Under the pieces are notes generated by a model. The model had not been told where the DNA came from, made no database searches, and saw only the letters and a program-made list of their open reading frames with translations. DNA of 64,000 nucleotides, from assembly GCF_963691685.1 (NCBI RefSeq), contig NZ_OY829290.1, positions 2,666,001 to 2,730,000 on the forward strand. The letters run 5' to 3'. Shown piece by piece: positions 42,406-52,111 of this stretch. The translations under genes were made by a program, and so were the position numbers. Every line of letters starts with the position of its first letter. Position 1 is the first letter of the stretch. The stretch is from Thalassovita sp. (GTDB lineage: Bacteria; Pseudomonadota; Alphaproteobacteria; Rhodobacterales; Rhodobacteraceae).

Positions 42406-44073
42406 ATGTCGGACATTCTTACATCCCTCAACACCAACGGCTCGGGCCTGAACATCTCGGCGCTGGCCAAAGATCTGGCAGGCGCAGAGATCACTCCGCG
42501 CAAGCAGATCGTTGAGAAACGCATGAGCGACACTGATGTCTCGATCTCGGCCTTGGCTGAGGCGCGTCTGATGTTGCAGGATCTGAACTCCTCGCTGGAT
42601 GTGATCACCCGCGACCCGCTGTTGCAGACCAAATCCTCTAGCTCTGGCCTGAACGCGGTTGTGGCCGATGCCACCAAAGTGGCCGCCGGCAGCGAAAGCA
42701 TCAATGTCGTTGCCCTTGCCCGCGAACAGGTGCTGGAATTCAAAGGCTTCCCATCGGAAAACGCCACCGTTCAGGGTGGCACCGTCACCATCGATTTTGG
42801 CGTCTGGACCGCTGAGGAACCACCCGTTTTCTATCCCGGTGAGCGCCCCGGCTTTGACATGACAGTGCCCGAAGGGGGCACCTTGCAGGATCTGGCGCAG
42901 CAGTTTGACGGCATAGCTGGCGTGACCGCATCGGTGATTGATGTGGGTGATGGCACTTTCACCCTCGGTATCCTCTCGGACACCGGCGGCCAGAGCGGCA
43001 TGCGCTTCACGGTGAACGCCACCGGGGCGGCAGCGGATTTTGCGCTGAGTGAACTGGACACCTCAACCGACATTGAAACCCACCAGATCCGCGCCGCATC
43101 GGATGCGGTGCTGGAATATAACGGCATCACCGTGTTCCGCCCAACCAACCAGGTGGATGACCTGATTGACGGTGTGGAACTGGAACTCTTGGATGTGACC
43201 GGCGGCCCCGCCAGTGTCACCACATCGGTGGATGCCGAAGACCTGTTTGCCCGGGCCGAGGTGTTCATCGCCAAGGTCAACGAAACGCTGGAATGGCTGG
43301 ACGATCAGACATCCCGCGGCGTGATCGAAGGCACCGAAGCCGGTGCGCTGGCCGGCGAAACCTCAATCGAGGGCATCAAAAATTCGCTGCGCTCCTTCCT
43401 GAGATCGGAAATCGAAGGGTTTGGCGAAGGCAGCACCTTCCTGTCCAACTTCGGCATTTCCATGCAGCGTGACGGCACGCTTGCCTTCGAAGAGGATGAT
43501 CTGGGCAACAAGAAGATCGATGAGATCATTGCCAATGACCCGATGAGCCTGGCCGCCCTGTTTGAAAGCCAGGTCACCACAGACAACTCGCAAGTGGTGG
43601 TCGCAGGCCGCCCACCGTCTGACTCAACGTCCGGCACCTATCAGTTCAGCCGCGACCCCAACACCGGAACCGCCTATCTGGGCACAACCGAGGTGGTCAG
43701 CCTGTTCCCCGGTGACGGTGTGACCTTCTATATTGTGCCCTCCGGCCCGATGTCTGGTCTGTCGTTGACGGTTCCTGATGGCACCGATGAGTTTGAACTG
43801 ACCTACGGGCGCAACTTCACCAGCTCTCTGATGGAACGGATCGAAGATGCGCTGGATTCCGAAAACGCCCTGAGCGTCCGCGAAGTTGAGCTGGAAAAAT
43901 CCCAGGTCACCAATGAGGAGGAGCTGGAGCGGCTGGATGAAAAATATGCCACTGTTGAGGCGCGCTACCTGACCAAGTTTACCGCGATGGAACAGATGGT
44001 CACCCAGCTGAACAGCACCGGGTCTTATATTGAGGCCCTGCTGGACGCTGAACAGGCGGCCGCAAACGGCTAA
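42406..44073 (+). CDS. fliD: flagellar filament cap protein FliD (HAP2)
   Basis: This 555-aa FliD caps the filament and lets flagellin polymerise. The N-terminal part (SGLNISALAKDLAGAEITPR, KQIVEKRMSDTDVSISALAE) and the C-terminal D0/D1 with coiled coil (SSLMERIEDALDSENALSVR, ELEKSQVTNEEELERLDEKY, RYLTKFTAMEQMVTQLNSTG) are FliD-like. It lies 95 bases after motB. A TTGGCAC at 42319 has no matching -12 element, so it is probably transcribed with motAB. GGAGAG precedes the ATG. Confidence 0.9.
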   Translation: MSDILTSLNTNGSGLNISALAKDLAGAEITPRKQIVEKRMSDTDVSISALAEARLMLQDLNSSLDVITRDPLLQTKSSSSGLNAVVADATKVAAGSESINVVALAREQVLEFKGFPSENATVQGGTVTIDFGVWTAEEPPVFYPGERPGFDMTVPEGGTLQDLAQQFDGIAGVTASVIDVGDGTFTLGILSDTGGQSGMRFTVNATGAAADFALSELDTSTDIETHQIRAASDAVLEYNGITVFRPTNQVDDLIDGVELELLDVTGGPASVTTSVDAEDLFARAEVFIAKVNETLEWLDDQTSRGVIEGTEAGALAGETSIEGIKNSLRSFLRSEIEGFGEGSTFLSNFGISMQRDGTLAFEEDDLGNKKIDEIIANDPMSLAALFESQVTTDNSQVVVAGRPPSDSTSGTYQFSRDPNTGTAYLGTTEVVSLFPGDGVTFYIVPSGPMSGLSLTVPDGTDEFELTYGRNFTSSLMERIEDALDSENALSVREVELEKSQVTNEEELERLDEKYATVEARYLTKFTAMEQMVTQLNSTGSYIEALLDAEQAAANG

Positions 44074-44100
44074 TCCCCCTACCCTGACCTGAGCTGAGCC

Positions 44101-44134
44101 AAAAAAGAACCCGCTTCCGAAGAAGCGGGTTTCA
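44101..44134 (-). terminator. hairpin terminator between fliD and the sigma-54 activator gene
   Basis: GAACCCGCTTC and GAAGCGGGTTT(C) form an 11-pair stem with a CGAA loop. A six-T run follows on the minus strand. It sits between convergent genes and may also stop fliD transcription. Confidence 0.8.
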
Positions 44135-44175
44135 GTCTGACAGGGAGGAAGTGACGGAATTCGGGGAACGGTCCG

Positions 44176-45246
44176 TCAGCCGTTTTTCTTGATACCGTAT
44201 TTCTTAATCTTCTCGATCAGCGTGGTGCGCTGCAGACCAAGGGACTGGGCGGCGCCGGTGACATTGCCTTCACACATTTTCAACGCGGCTTCGATCAGGG
44301 AGATTTCCATGTCGCGCAGGATCAGGCGGATATCGATCTGGCCGTTGTCCTGCAAGGATTTCAGAACCGCGCTTTGGTCACCAACCGGCAGGGATTGGCC
44401 CGGTGCAGCATTGGCATGACCATCGGTTTCGCTGAGCAGCAGGAAGTTATCCACCTCCGCCGCGTGCAGCATCCGGCCCGGGAACATCACGATGGCGCGG
44501 TCCACAACGTTGCGCAACTCCCGGATGTTGCCCGGCCAGCTGTGTGCCTGCAGACGCTCGATCGCGTCCATGGCAAAATGTGGCAGGTTGGCGTGGGGAT
44601 GCTGGTTAGTGTGATCCTTCAGCATGCGGTCGATCAGCTCGGGGATCTCTTCCAGACGTTCGGCCAGGCAGGGAACCGGCACCGGCAAAACGTTGATACG
44701 GTAATAAAGGTCAGCGCGGAACCTGCCCTCGGCAACGGCCTCGGTCAGGCGGCGGTGGGTCGCGGTGATCAGACGGAAGTTGACCGCGATATGTTCGCGG
44801 CCACCAACGCGCTGAATTTCACGGCTTTCCAATACACGCAGCAGCTTGGACTGCAGCGCCAGGGGCATATCGCCAATTTCATCTAGGAACAGCGTGCCGC
44901 CATCGGCCATCTCAATCAGACCAACGCGCTGTTCATCGGCCCCAGTGAAGGCGCCTTTTTCATAACCGAACAGTTCGGATTCCAGCAGTTCGCCGGGGAT
45001 CGCCGCACAGTTCACCGCCACCAGTTTGCCATCCCGGCCCGAGGCCGCATGCACCGCGGTGGCAGCGCGTTCTTTACCGGAACCAGTGTCGCCCGACAGC
45101 ATCACCGGCGCATCCGAAGGGGCAACGGCGGTCAGCATCTGTTTCATCCGGCGGGTGGCGGGCGAAGATCCAACCACATGGGCATCAACCTCGTAAAGGA
45201 TCGGCGCTTCGGCGTCGAAAAAGAGATTGTTGCTGTGACTGGTCAT
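44176..45246 (-). CDS. sigma-54-dependent transcriptional activator without receiver domain (FleQ/FleT-like)
   Basis: This 356-aa enhancer-binding protein has an AAA+ domain with Walker A GDTGSGKE, the sigma-54 contact motif GAFTGA in ESELFGYEKGAFTGADEQRV, Walker B GGTLFLDEIGDM, and SWPGNIRELRNVVDRAI. A C-terminal Fis-type helix-turn-helix (GNVTGAAQSLGLQRTTLIEK) is followed by IKKYGI. The N-terminus is short, with no phospho-acceptor receiver, as in FleT or FleQ-type regulators of R. sphaeroides. With rpoN nearby it is the probable activator of the -24/-12 promoters. ATG 45246 is chosen as the conserved domain starts soon after; 40 upstream in-frame codons are discarded. Confidence 0.88.
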   Translation of the reverse strand: MTSHSNNLFFDAEAPILYEVDAHVVGSSPATRRMKQMLTAVAPSDAPVMLSGDTGSGKERAATAVHAASGRDGKLVAVNCAAIPGELLESELFGYEKGAFTGADEQRVGLIEMADGGTLFLDEIGDMPLALQSKLLRVLESREIQRVGGREHIAVNFRLITATHRRLTEAVAEGRFRADLYYRINVLPVPVPCLAERLEEIPELIDRMLKDHTNQHPHANLPHFAMDAIERLQAHSWPGNIRELRNVVDRAIVMFPGRMLHAAEVDNFLLLSETDGHANAAPGQSLPVGDQSAVLKSLQDNGQIDIRLILRDMEISLIEAALKMCEGNVTGAAQSLGLQRTTLIEKIKKYGIKKNG

Positions 45247-45440
45247 AACTCTCGGCCTTTTTTGTTCTGGCGCGCCAAATTGGGGTCTAAAAGCTGCGGG
45301 GGTCACCCCCCGCAAGGGCACGCTCGATTTACAAATAGGATAGTCAAAAAGCCGACGACACTCCACGTATCGGAGGTTGAAGCGCCTCTCTCTTACGGAG
45401 TGCGATACATACTTTTGTGTAGCTTTGAGGGACCTTGCCG

Positions 45441-46313
45441 TCAGAGCGTCCCGGCAAACTCAGCCCTGAGCTGTACGATCAAATCTTGTCGATTCGTTGA
45501 CGCGGCACTGCGCAACCGTTGACGGCTGCGGCGCTGTTGCTTTGCCTGCAAGGCGGAAAACTGTGGCAAAGGACTGTCGGGAAGCACAACACCCCGCCCG
45601 GAGGCCGCAGATCCCGGCACGGCGATCAGGGCGTAATCACTGACCGCCAACACACCCGAGCGACGAGCGACCTTCGCTGTCGCCTGCCCCGCAACCTGAC
45701 CCGTGACCGGGTCCAATGCCGCCATTTGCGTATCCGCCGTTGAAGCAACAAAGCTGGGTTGTTCCTGCGGCAGACGGGCCAGAACCCGGCTGACCCGCCC
45801 CAGATAGGCCGTGCCCCGTTCCGCATCGGCGGAATGGTAATGCTTGGTTGCATCCTCCCAGTTCCCGTGACGTTTTTTCAACCGTGTCAGGAACTTGGCG
45901 GCGTAACGCGTATTGGCCTCAGGGCTCATCATCTCTTCGATGGAGGTGAAGTTTTCAGCGTGCCAGCGGTAGTTGATCTGCATGCAGCCAACATCCACAT
46001 TGCGCACCCCCTGATCCAGCACGGCGCGCAGTTTGGCCAAGGCTTCGGCCCGGGTTTTGAAGTAATACCCCTTGCCCTGCACGTTCAACGTCCAGGGCCA
46101 GGCACGCACCCCACGTTCGCCCTGTTTCAGGCCGGTTTCGACCCGGGCGATGGCGGGCATCAGCCCTTCGGGAATGCCATGCAGCGCTGCGGTCTGGCCC
46201 GCAACCGCCTCACAATCAACGGTGCGTGCATTGGCAGAACTGGCCCCAATCGCGCAGATCATCGCGGCGAAAACACCGCTTCTGCGCAGGAGATGTGACC
46301 AGAGTTTGCCCAT
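45441..46313 (-). CDS. sltF: flagellar lytic transglycosylase (SltF-like)
   Basis: This 290-aa protein has a signal peptide (GVFAAMICAIGASSANA) and an SLT-type lysozyme-like domain: HGIPEGLMPAIARVETGLKQ with the catalytic Glu (about residue 60), GVRNVDVGCMQINYRWHAEN, and AAKFLTRLKKRHGNWEDATKHYHS. It should open the peptidoglycan for the flagellar rod. FlgJ in this locus lacks a muramidase domain, the same division of labour as R. sphaeroides FlgJ and SltF. The ATG lies 14 bases after the flgL stop. The C-terminal 100 residues are variable and rich in Ala/Gln. Confidence 0.85.
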   Translation of the reverse strand: MGKLWSHLLRRSGVFAAMICAIGASSANARTVDCEAVAGQTAALHGIPEGLMPAIARVETGLKQGERGVRAWPWTLNVQGKGYYFKTRAEALAKLRAVLDQGVRNVDVGCMQINYRWHAENFTSIEEMMSPEANTRYAAKFLTRLKKRHGNWEDATKHYHSADAERGTAYLGRVSRVLARLPQEQPSFVASTADTQMAALDPVTGQVAGQATAKVARRSGVLAVSDYALIAVPGSAASGRGVVLPDSPLPQFSALQAKQQRRSRQRLRSAASTNRQDLIVQLRAEFAGTL

Positions 46314-46326
46314 TCGCCGTCCGCCT

Positions 46327-47601
46327 TTAACCAAGGAAATCAAACAGGGTCCGCGAGGAGATTTTGGCGTAGGTCTGCTGCGCGGCTTCGCGGTTCATCA
46401 TCATCGCGCTCAGCTCGGTCACGGCCTTGGCAATGTCCAGACCTTCGTAGCCCGCCAGCGCCCGTTCCACCATTTCAAAGCGTTTGTCCAAGCCAACCCG
46501 GTGACGTTCGCCCACCTGTTGCAGCGCACCGATTTCACCCCGGGCATCAGCCACATGCGAATGTGCCGCGTTCAGGGAGCGCACCATGAAGCTGACGGTT
46601 TCATCCTCGGGCACCACAACAAACATATCGTTTGCCCGATCGCCATCCAGCGGTGTCACCACAACCGAGTTTTTGGCCCGGTCATTGCCAGCGTTTACTT
46701 CAAGACCGCTCATGGTGATGTCACCCGCAGCGGTCAGCTGAATGGCGGTGGGATCGGTGGGATCCACAATGGCGGTGATGCCTGTGGTGGCGGTTTCAGC
46801 GTTGATCGCGGCGATCATCGCATCCTGTGAACTGGCCATGAAGGGGGCTGAGATCTCAGCGGTGCCATTGGGCCCTTCCAGCGTCATGCCCACCTGCCCC
46901 ACGGTATCGCCCAGCTGCAGGCGCATCGCATTGGGCGAGGTGATCGTGTCCAGCCGTTCGCCGCCACCGGGGGTCAGCGTGTGCAGCAGGTCATCCACGA
47001 TGGAGAAGATATCGCGCGTCTCAGGCCCGTTGGGGCCTTCAACGGTGATGTCCATAAACAGCTCCTGACCGTTCAGCCCGGTTGCCATTATGGCGTTTTC
47101 CGAAACCCGCAGCGCGTGGCGGCCCGTGTCGCCGACATATTGCACGCCTGAGCCATCATCGACAAAGGGATCAATATCCGTCTGATAACCGCCAAACAGC
47201 GCCCGGCCGGTGCTGTCACGGGTCTGCGCCTGTGAGACCAGACTGTCACGCAGTTCCAGTGCTTCGATCCTGAGGGATTCACGTTCAGAGGGGGAAACCG
47301 AACCAGTGGCGCCACGAATGGCAATTTCGGACAGGCGGTTGAGCACATTGCCCACCTCACCCATCACGGTATCGGCCAGGGTCAGGCGCGCATCAGCGCG
47401 TTCCACGTTTTCGGTGAACTGTTCCACCGCCGCTTTCTGATCCCGTGTCGCTGACATGTTGAGCGAACGCACCGGATCGACCGAGGCGCGCGGGTCCGAT
47501 TTGCCCTCAGCAATCTCAGCCTGCAGGTTGGAAATCTCAAGGTCCAGCCGGGTGAACTGCCGGGTGGCGGTCTGGTGCAGAAGGGAGGTGCCGATGCTCA
47601 T
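46327..47601 (-). CDS. flgL: hook-filament junction protein FlgL (HAP3)
   Basis: This 424-aa protein connects FlgK to the filament. The N-terminal flagellin-like segment (GTSLLHQTATRQFTRLDLEI, SNLQAEIAEGKSDPRASVDP) and the C-terminal one (ERHRVGLDKRFEMVERALAG, DIAKAVTELSAMMMNREAAQ, QTYAKISSRTLFDFL) are typical. The middle is variable. It is 3 bases after flgK and precedes sltF. Confidence 0.92.
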   Translation of the reverse strand: MSIGTSLLHQTATRQFTRLDLEISNLQAEIAEGKSDPRASVDPVRSLNMSATRDQKAAVEQFTENVERADARLTLADTVMGEVGNVLNRLSEIAIRGATGSVSPSERESLRIEALELRDSLVSQAQTRDSTGRALFGGYQTDIDPFVDDGSGVQYVGDTGRHALRVSENAIMATGLNGQELFMDITVEGPNGPETRDIFSIVDDLLHTLTPGGGERLDTITSPNAMRLQLGDTVGQVGMTLEGPNGTAEISAPFMASSQDAMIAAINAETATTGITAIVDPTDPTAIQLTAAGDITMSGLEVNAGNDRAKNSVVVTPLDGDRANDMFVVVPEDETVSFMVRSLNAAHSHVADARGEIGALQQVGERHRVGLDKRFEMVERALAGYEGLDIAKAVTELSAMMMNREAAQQTYAKISSRTLFDFLG

Positions 47602-47604
47602 GGT

Positions 47605-49932
47605 TTACCTCAAGGAGTTCATCAAGGTCGAAAACAGCTCTTGTGCCACCGTCATGACCCGGGCGTTGGCCTGATAGGCCTGTTGATATTTCATCAGGTT
47701 TGCCGCTTCGGTATCCAGATCGACCCCCGCTGCAGCCTGATGGGCCGCCTGTGCCGATTCATGCTGGGCCTCTGCGACCTCCTGTTTGATCTGAGCAGCC
47801 GCGGTCAGGCCGCCCACTTCGGTTCGAATTTCGGTCAGGATCGCGTGGAACCCGCCAAGGCCGCTGGCATTGTCACGGGTGCGCAATGCCGCCAGCGCTG
47901 TCAGACCTCTTGCATCTCCCGTGCCAGAGCTGGAGGCTTCGATGCCAAAACTGTCACCAGTGGTGTATCCGGCGCTGAGCGTCAGGCTGAAGCCGGCGAT
48001 CTCCACCTGCCCGTTGCCATCCAGGATGCCACCGCCCAGACGATGCCCGGTGGCCTGATCCAGCAGTTCCACCTCGCCCGTTGTGTCATCCACCACATTC
48101 AGGGTCACGGTCCGGTCATCCGGCTCAGTGCCATTGCCATGGGTGACCGAGCCGCCGATTTCCAGATTACCTGGTCCTGCGACCACGATCAGATCTTCCG
48201 CCGGCAGGTTGCTCAGATGCAGCCACTGGGTGGCAGCGGTGCTGCCATCGGTCGACAGTTGGGTGCCAAGGTAGTTGTTTGCCGCCCCGGTCATGGTGCC
48301 ATCATAAATCGCCCCATCGGCAAACCCGTTCGCCGTGGTCAAGAGCGATGCCGCCGCCGCACCGCTGAGCGCAGGACCGGCGATCTGGGTGCCTTCACGG
48401 GTGAAGATCATAATATCCGAGGCCGTGCCGCCCCCGGCCAGTGAGGCCAGCGTGACCTCCGTCGCGGAGGCCGGAATCATCCCCACCACCCCGTCAGAGA
48501 GCAATCCCTGAGAAGAGCCATCGGTGGGCAGCAGGCTTTCCACTGTGGGCATGCTGGTGAAGGTTTCCGTGCCCGGCTGCGCGGTCAGTTCCGAGGTGCC
48601 GGCGTTGGACATCGACGGGCTGACCACCAAGGCACCGCCCGAGGCGATCTGATCAGGTTCGGTCAACAGGAACCGCATATTTTCTGCCGAACCGTGGGTT
48701 GGCTCCAGCGTGATCACGTCGCCATCCACTGCAGCACCGGTCAGATCGATGGTCATCCCGGGCAGTGTCAGCGAATTGGTCCCAGACCCGATCAGCGTGT
48801 TGGTCTCATCATAGGCGTTCCAGACCCCGGCGCCGCCGTCATGGACCAGCCGGATCGTATCACTCATCGGGGTTTCGCCCTCAATCTCACTGGCAACCGC
48901 CAGTGAGCTGCCCGAGTTATGCGGGCTGGGCACCGCGTCCCACCCATTAAGCGAGAACATCCGAACACCCGGCGCACCGTTTCCGTCGCGCGAGCTTTCG
49001 TGGATGATGTTCATCTGATCAGCAATGGCGCCGGCAAATTCATTCAGGTCCGACAGGGTGGCGTTGATGGCCCCCAGCGAAGACGCCAGACCATGCAGCT
49101 GGCCACCTGAAACTGAGCGGGTAATCGCATCAGACGACAGCGATCCCGCCTCGGCCGCGCGCACGTTCAGCGACAGATCCGCATTCAGGGTCAGACGCGC
49201 CGGCCCATCAACACTCAGCAGCATCGGCCCGCCCGGGGCGCTGCCCAGATGCACGGTGGCAATGCCCAGATCACTGTAATCGACCCGGATATCGACCAGA
49301 TCCGACAGATCGCTCAGCAGTTTGTCACGCCGGTCCTGCACCGCATTGTCAGACCCCGGTACCGAGGACAGGCCCATCTTCTGCTGCAGCCGGTCCATTT
49401 CCTGCAACAGGCCGTTAACCCGTTCCAGAACCTGACCGCCCTGCGCATGCAGATAATCGCCCAGATCACGAATGTCGGTCGCCATATCGGCGATGGAGTT
49501 CGCCAGACCCTTGCCGGATTCCAGCACAACCGAGCGCATACCCTGATCTTCGGGCATGGCAGCCAGACCTTCGAGCGCCTCAAAATAGCCCGACAGCATT
49601 TCCTCAACCCCGCCCGCATCGGGCAGCATCCGGTTTTCCAGCTGTTCCAGCGCCGGCACCATGGTCACGGCCGAGGCCACAGCCGATCCGGTGTCCCGCA
49701 CCTGCCCGACGACCAGTTCGTCAAAGGCACGGCGGATATCAGCCACCAAAACCCCCTGACCCGTGCCGGAGGTGTAAAACGGGTTGCCCGCGCTGCCTGC
49801 TGCCTCAGACGTGATAACGCTGCGGCGGGTGTAGCCATCTGTGTTGGCATTGGCCACGTTTTCCGATGTCACCGTCAAGGCGGATCGAAAGGCCAGCATG
49901 CCGGAACGGCCGATGTTCATAATTTCGGACAT
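47605..49932 (-). CDS. flgK: hook-associated protein FlgK (HAP1)
   Basis: This 775-aa protein is longer than the 550 or so residues of enteric FlgK because of a variable middle domain. The N-terminus (MNIGRSGMLAFRSALTVTSE, NVANANTDGYTRRSVI) and C-terminus (VDLDTEAANLMKYQQAYQAN, ARVMTVAQELFSTLMN) are clear FlgK signatures. The start overlaps the flgJ stop (ATGA). Confidence 0.92.
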   Translation of the reverse strand: MSEIMNIGRSGMLAFRSALTVTSENVANANTDGYTRRSVITSEAAGSAGNPFYTSGTGQGVLVADIRRAFDELVVGQVRDTGSAVASAVTMVPALEQLENRMLPDAGGVEEMLSGYFEALEGLAAMPEDQGMRSVVLESGKGLANSIADMATDIRDLGDYLHAQGGQVLERVNGLLQEMDRLQQKMGLSSVPGSDNAVQDRRDKLLSDLSDLVDIRVDYSDLGIATVHLGSAPGGPMLLSVDGPARLTLNADLSLNVRAAEAGSLSSDAITRSVSGGQLHGLASSLGAINATLSDLNEFAGAIADQMNIIHESSRDGNGAPGVRMFSLNGWDAVPSPHNSGSSLAVASEIEGETPMSDTIRLVHDGGAGVWNAYDETNTLIGSGTNSLTLPGMTIDLTGAAVDGDVITLEPTHGSAENMRFLLTEPDQIASGGALVVSPSMSNAGTSELTAQPGTETFTSMPTVESLLPTDGSSQGLLSDGVVGMIPASATEVTLASLAGGGTASDIMIFTREGTQIAGPALSGAAAASLLTTANGFADGAIYDGTMTGAANNYLGTQLSTDGSTAATQWLHLSNLPAEDLIVVAGPGNLEIGGSVTHGNGTEPDDRTVTLNVVDDTTGEVELLDQATGHRLGGGILDGNGQVEIAGFSLTLSAGYTTGDSFGIEASSSGTGDARGLTALAALRTRDNASGLGGFHAILTEIRTEVGGLTAAAQIKQEVAEAQHESAQAAHQAAAGVDLDTEAANLMKYQQAYQANARVMTVAQELFSTLMNSLR

Positions 49933-50264
49933 CAGTCAGCTTTCTTTACGTGAGGTGCGAATTGACGCACGATTGCATCCGCCAGGCCCAGTCCGGCCTG
50001 GTTGGCAGCGTTCTCGGTCAGGGTTTGGTCCAGCATGCCCTGCATGCGTTCCACCCCTGAGCCCCCAAGCAGATCATCTCCTAAGGACGCGGCGCGCCCC
50101 GCCTTCAGCATCTGCTGCAGAAACAGTGCCTCGAAGCCTTCCGCCGCCTGCCGCATACGCGGGTTCACATCCTGCTCGCGCGCCGTTTCCGCGGCGCGCT
50201 GGCGGTGGATGTCCAGGCTGCTGGTCACGTCCAGCATGGGGTTGGCATTCATGGGGATGGTCAT
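49932..50264 (-). CDS. flgJ: rod-binding protein FlgJ, single-domain form
   Basis: This 110-aa protein is only the N-terminal rod-cap domain of FlgJ (RQAAEGFEALFLQQMLKAGR, GSGVERMQGMLDQTLTENAA, GLADAIVRQF). The muramidase domain of enteric FlgJ is absent. The separate SltF-like gene probably supplies that activity, as in many alphaproteobacteria. Confidence 0.88.
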   Translation of the reverse strand: MTIPMNANPMLDVTSSLDIHRQRAAETAREQDVNPRMRQAAEGFEALFLQQMLKAGRAASLGDDLLGGSGVERMQGMLDQTLTENAANQAGLGLADAIVRQFAPHVKKAD

Positions 50265-50283
50265 GGTGATCTCCGCTTCGTCC

Positions 50284-51414
50284 TTAGATGACGATCAGTT
50301 CCGCCCGCAGCGACCCGGCCCGGTGCAGCGCCTCAAGGATCGCGACCAGATCGGCCGGGCTGGCGCCGACGGCGTTAATTGCGTCCACCAGCGAGCTGAG
50401 GTTCACACCCGGATCAAAGATAAAGGCGGGTGAATTGTCTTCGGTGACCTCAATGGCGCTGTCCGGGGTCACAACCGGTTCTCCCGGCGCAACAATCACA
50501 TTGTCGCCGTTAGTCACAATCGAGGCGCCCTGATCGACGTTGAAGTCTTCGTTAACCCGCACAGTGAGCGATCCATGGCTGACCGCCGAGGGCGTCACGC
50601 GCACAGAGCCGCCAATCACCACAGTGCCGGTGCGTGCATTGACGATCACCTGCGCTGCAGCTTCGGCCGGTTGCACTTCGATGTTTTCCAGCAAGCCCAT
50701 GAAGGAAACCCGCTGCGCCGGATCGGCAGGCGCGCGCACCCGCACCGAGGTGCCATCAAGGGCCACGGCAACACCATCGCCAAACATCTCATTCACCGCA
50801 TCCACAACGCTGGAGGCGGTCGAGAAGTCTGAACGGTTGAGGTTCAGCACCAGATATTCTGCTTCAAGAAAGGGGGTTTCCACCATCCGTTCGATGGTCG
50901 CACCGCCCGGCACCCGGCCAACGGTAGGCACATTGACCACAAGGGATGAGCCATCGCCGCCTTCGACGCCAAGGCCACCGACAACCAGGTTGCCCTGCGC
51001 GATGGCATAGACCTCACCATCAGCCCCCATCAGCGGGGTCATCAGCAAAGTGCCGCCTTTCAGCGACTTGGCGCGGCCTGCGGTCGAAACCGTCACATCC
51101 AGCACCTGACCGGGTTTCATGAAGGGTGGCATCTCCGCCGTGACCATCACGGCGGCGACGTTTTTGGTATCAAGATCCCCCGGTTCGGTGTCCAGGCCCA
51201 GACGCGAAATCAGCGATTGCATCGACTGCTGCGTCAGTTTGGACCCACCATCCCCGGTGCCGGCCAGACCCATCACCAGACCATAGCCCACCAGCGCGTT
51301 GGAACGCACACCAGCAACAGAGGCCATGTCCTTGATACGGTCAGCCGTGGCCAGCCCAGTGCTGGCGAAAAGGCAAAGCCCGGTCATCAGGGCGCGGAGG
51401 ATCTTGCGTGTCAT
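50284..51414 (-). CDS. flgI: flagellar P-ring protein FlgI
   Basis: This 376-aa periplasmic ring subunit around the rod has a signal peptide (LMTGLCLFASTGLATA) and the family motif DRIKDMASVAGVRSNALVGY GLV at the mature N-terminus, then LVVNVPTVGRVPGGATIER and the conserved C-terminus PADLVAILEALHRAGSLRAE LIVI. FlgA (32772) is its assembly chaperone. Confidence 0.95.
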   Translation of the reverse strand: MTRKILRALMTGLCLFASTGLATADRIKDMASVAGVRSNALVGYGLVMGLAGTGDGGSKLTQQSMQSLISRLGLDTEPGDLDTKNVAAVMVTAEMPPFMKPGQVLDVTVSTAGRAKSLKGGTLLMTPLMGADGEVYAIAQGNLVVGGLGVEGGDGSSLVVNVPTVGRVPGGATIERMVETPFLEAEYLVLNLNRSDFSTASSVVDAVNEMFGDGVAVALDGTSVRVRAPADPAQRVSFMGLLENIEVQPAEAAAQVIVNARTGTVVIGGSVRVTPSAVSHGSLTVRVNEDFNVDQGASIVTNGDNVIVAPGEPVVTPDSAIEVTEDNSPAFIFDPGVNLSSLVDAINAVGASPADLVAILEALHRAGSLRAELIVI

Positions 51415-51431
51415 AGGTCTACCCTTTCGGA

Positions 51432-52100
51432 TCAGATCGGGGCTACAGCGTCGATGCCGCGGCGCAGCCAGCCTTTCTTGGCGGTGTCAGCCAGATCACC
51501 GGCGCCGATATACTTGATCTCGGCATCTGCCAGGCGGTCGCTGTCGACGGTGTTGTCGGCGGTGATGTCAGCCTGACGCACGATCCCGCGCAGACGGATG
51601 TATTCGTCACCGTTGTTCAGGGTCAGCTTCTTCTGACCGATGACTTCCAGATTGCCACCGGGCAGCACCCGCACCACGGAAACCGACATCCGACCCGAGA
51701 GCGAGTTGGACTGCGACGCCCGACCGGTGCCCGAGAAGTTCTTGTTGGTGCCTGCGCTCAGCTCACTGTCATCAATGCCAAAGAGGTCCGGCGTGTCGAT
51801 GGTGAAGCTATCGGCCTTGGAGGACGATGCGTTCTGCGCCTTCGAGGCCTGGAATTTTTCCTGCAGGATGATCGTCAGGATATCGCCCACCTGGCTGGCG
51901 CGGCGGTCGGTGGCAAAGAGCCCCATCTGACCGCCGGCAAAAATCGCACCCGAGGCCAGCTGCGCCGTCGGCTGCGGCAGCGGTTCCTGATAGACCGGCG
52001 CCCAATCACGGGATGCGGCCGCTTCTTGTTCGGTGGAACAGGCCGACAGCGTCATCGCTGCGGGAACTGTCAACAAAACAAATGCTTTCTTAAATTTCAT
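51432..52100 (-). CDS. flgH: flagellar L-ring lipoprotein FlgH
   Basis: This 222-aa outer-membrane lipoprotein has the lipobox MTLSACS near residue 20. FlgH blocks are GQMGLFATDRRASQVGDILT, IILQEKFQASKAQNASSSK and LEVIGQKKLTLNNGDEYIRL, with RGIVRQADITADNTV. It forms the L-ring, which FlgT and FlgP probably surround. It lies 11 bases after flgG. Confidence 0.94.
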   Translation of the reverse strand: MKFKKAFVLLTVPAAMTLSACSTEQEAAASRDWAPVYQEPLPQPTAQLASGAIFAGGQMGLFATDRRASQVGDILTIILQEKFQASKAQNASSSKADSFTIDTPDLFGIDDSELSAGTNKNFSGTGRASQSNSLSGRMSVSVVRVLPGGNLEVIGQKKLTLNNGDEYIRLRGIVRQADITADNTVDSDRLADAEIKYIGAGDLADTAKKGWLRRGIDAVAPI

Positions 52101-52111
52101 TGCTGCTCTCC

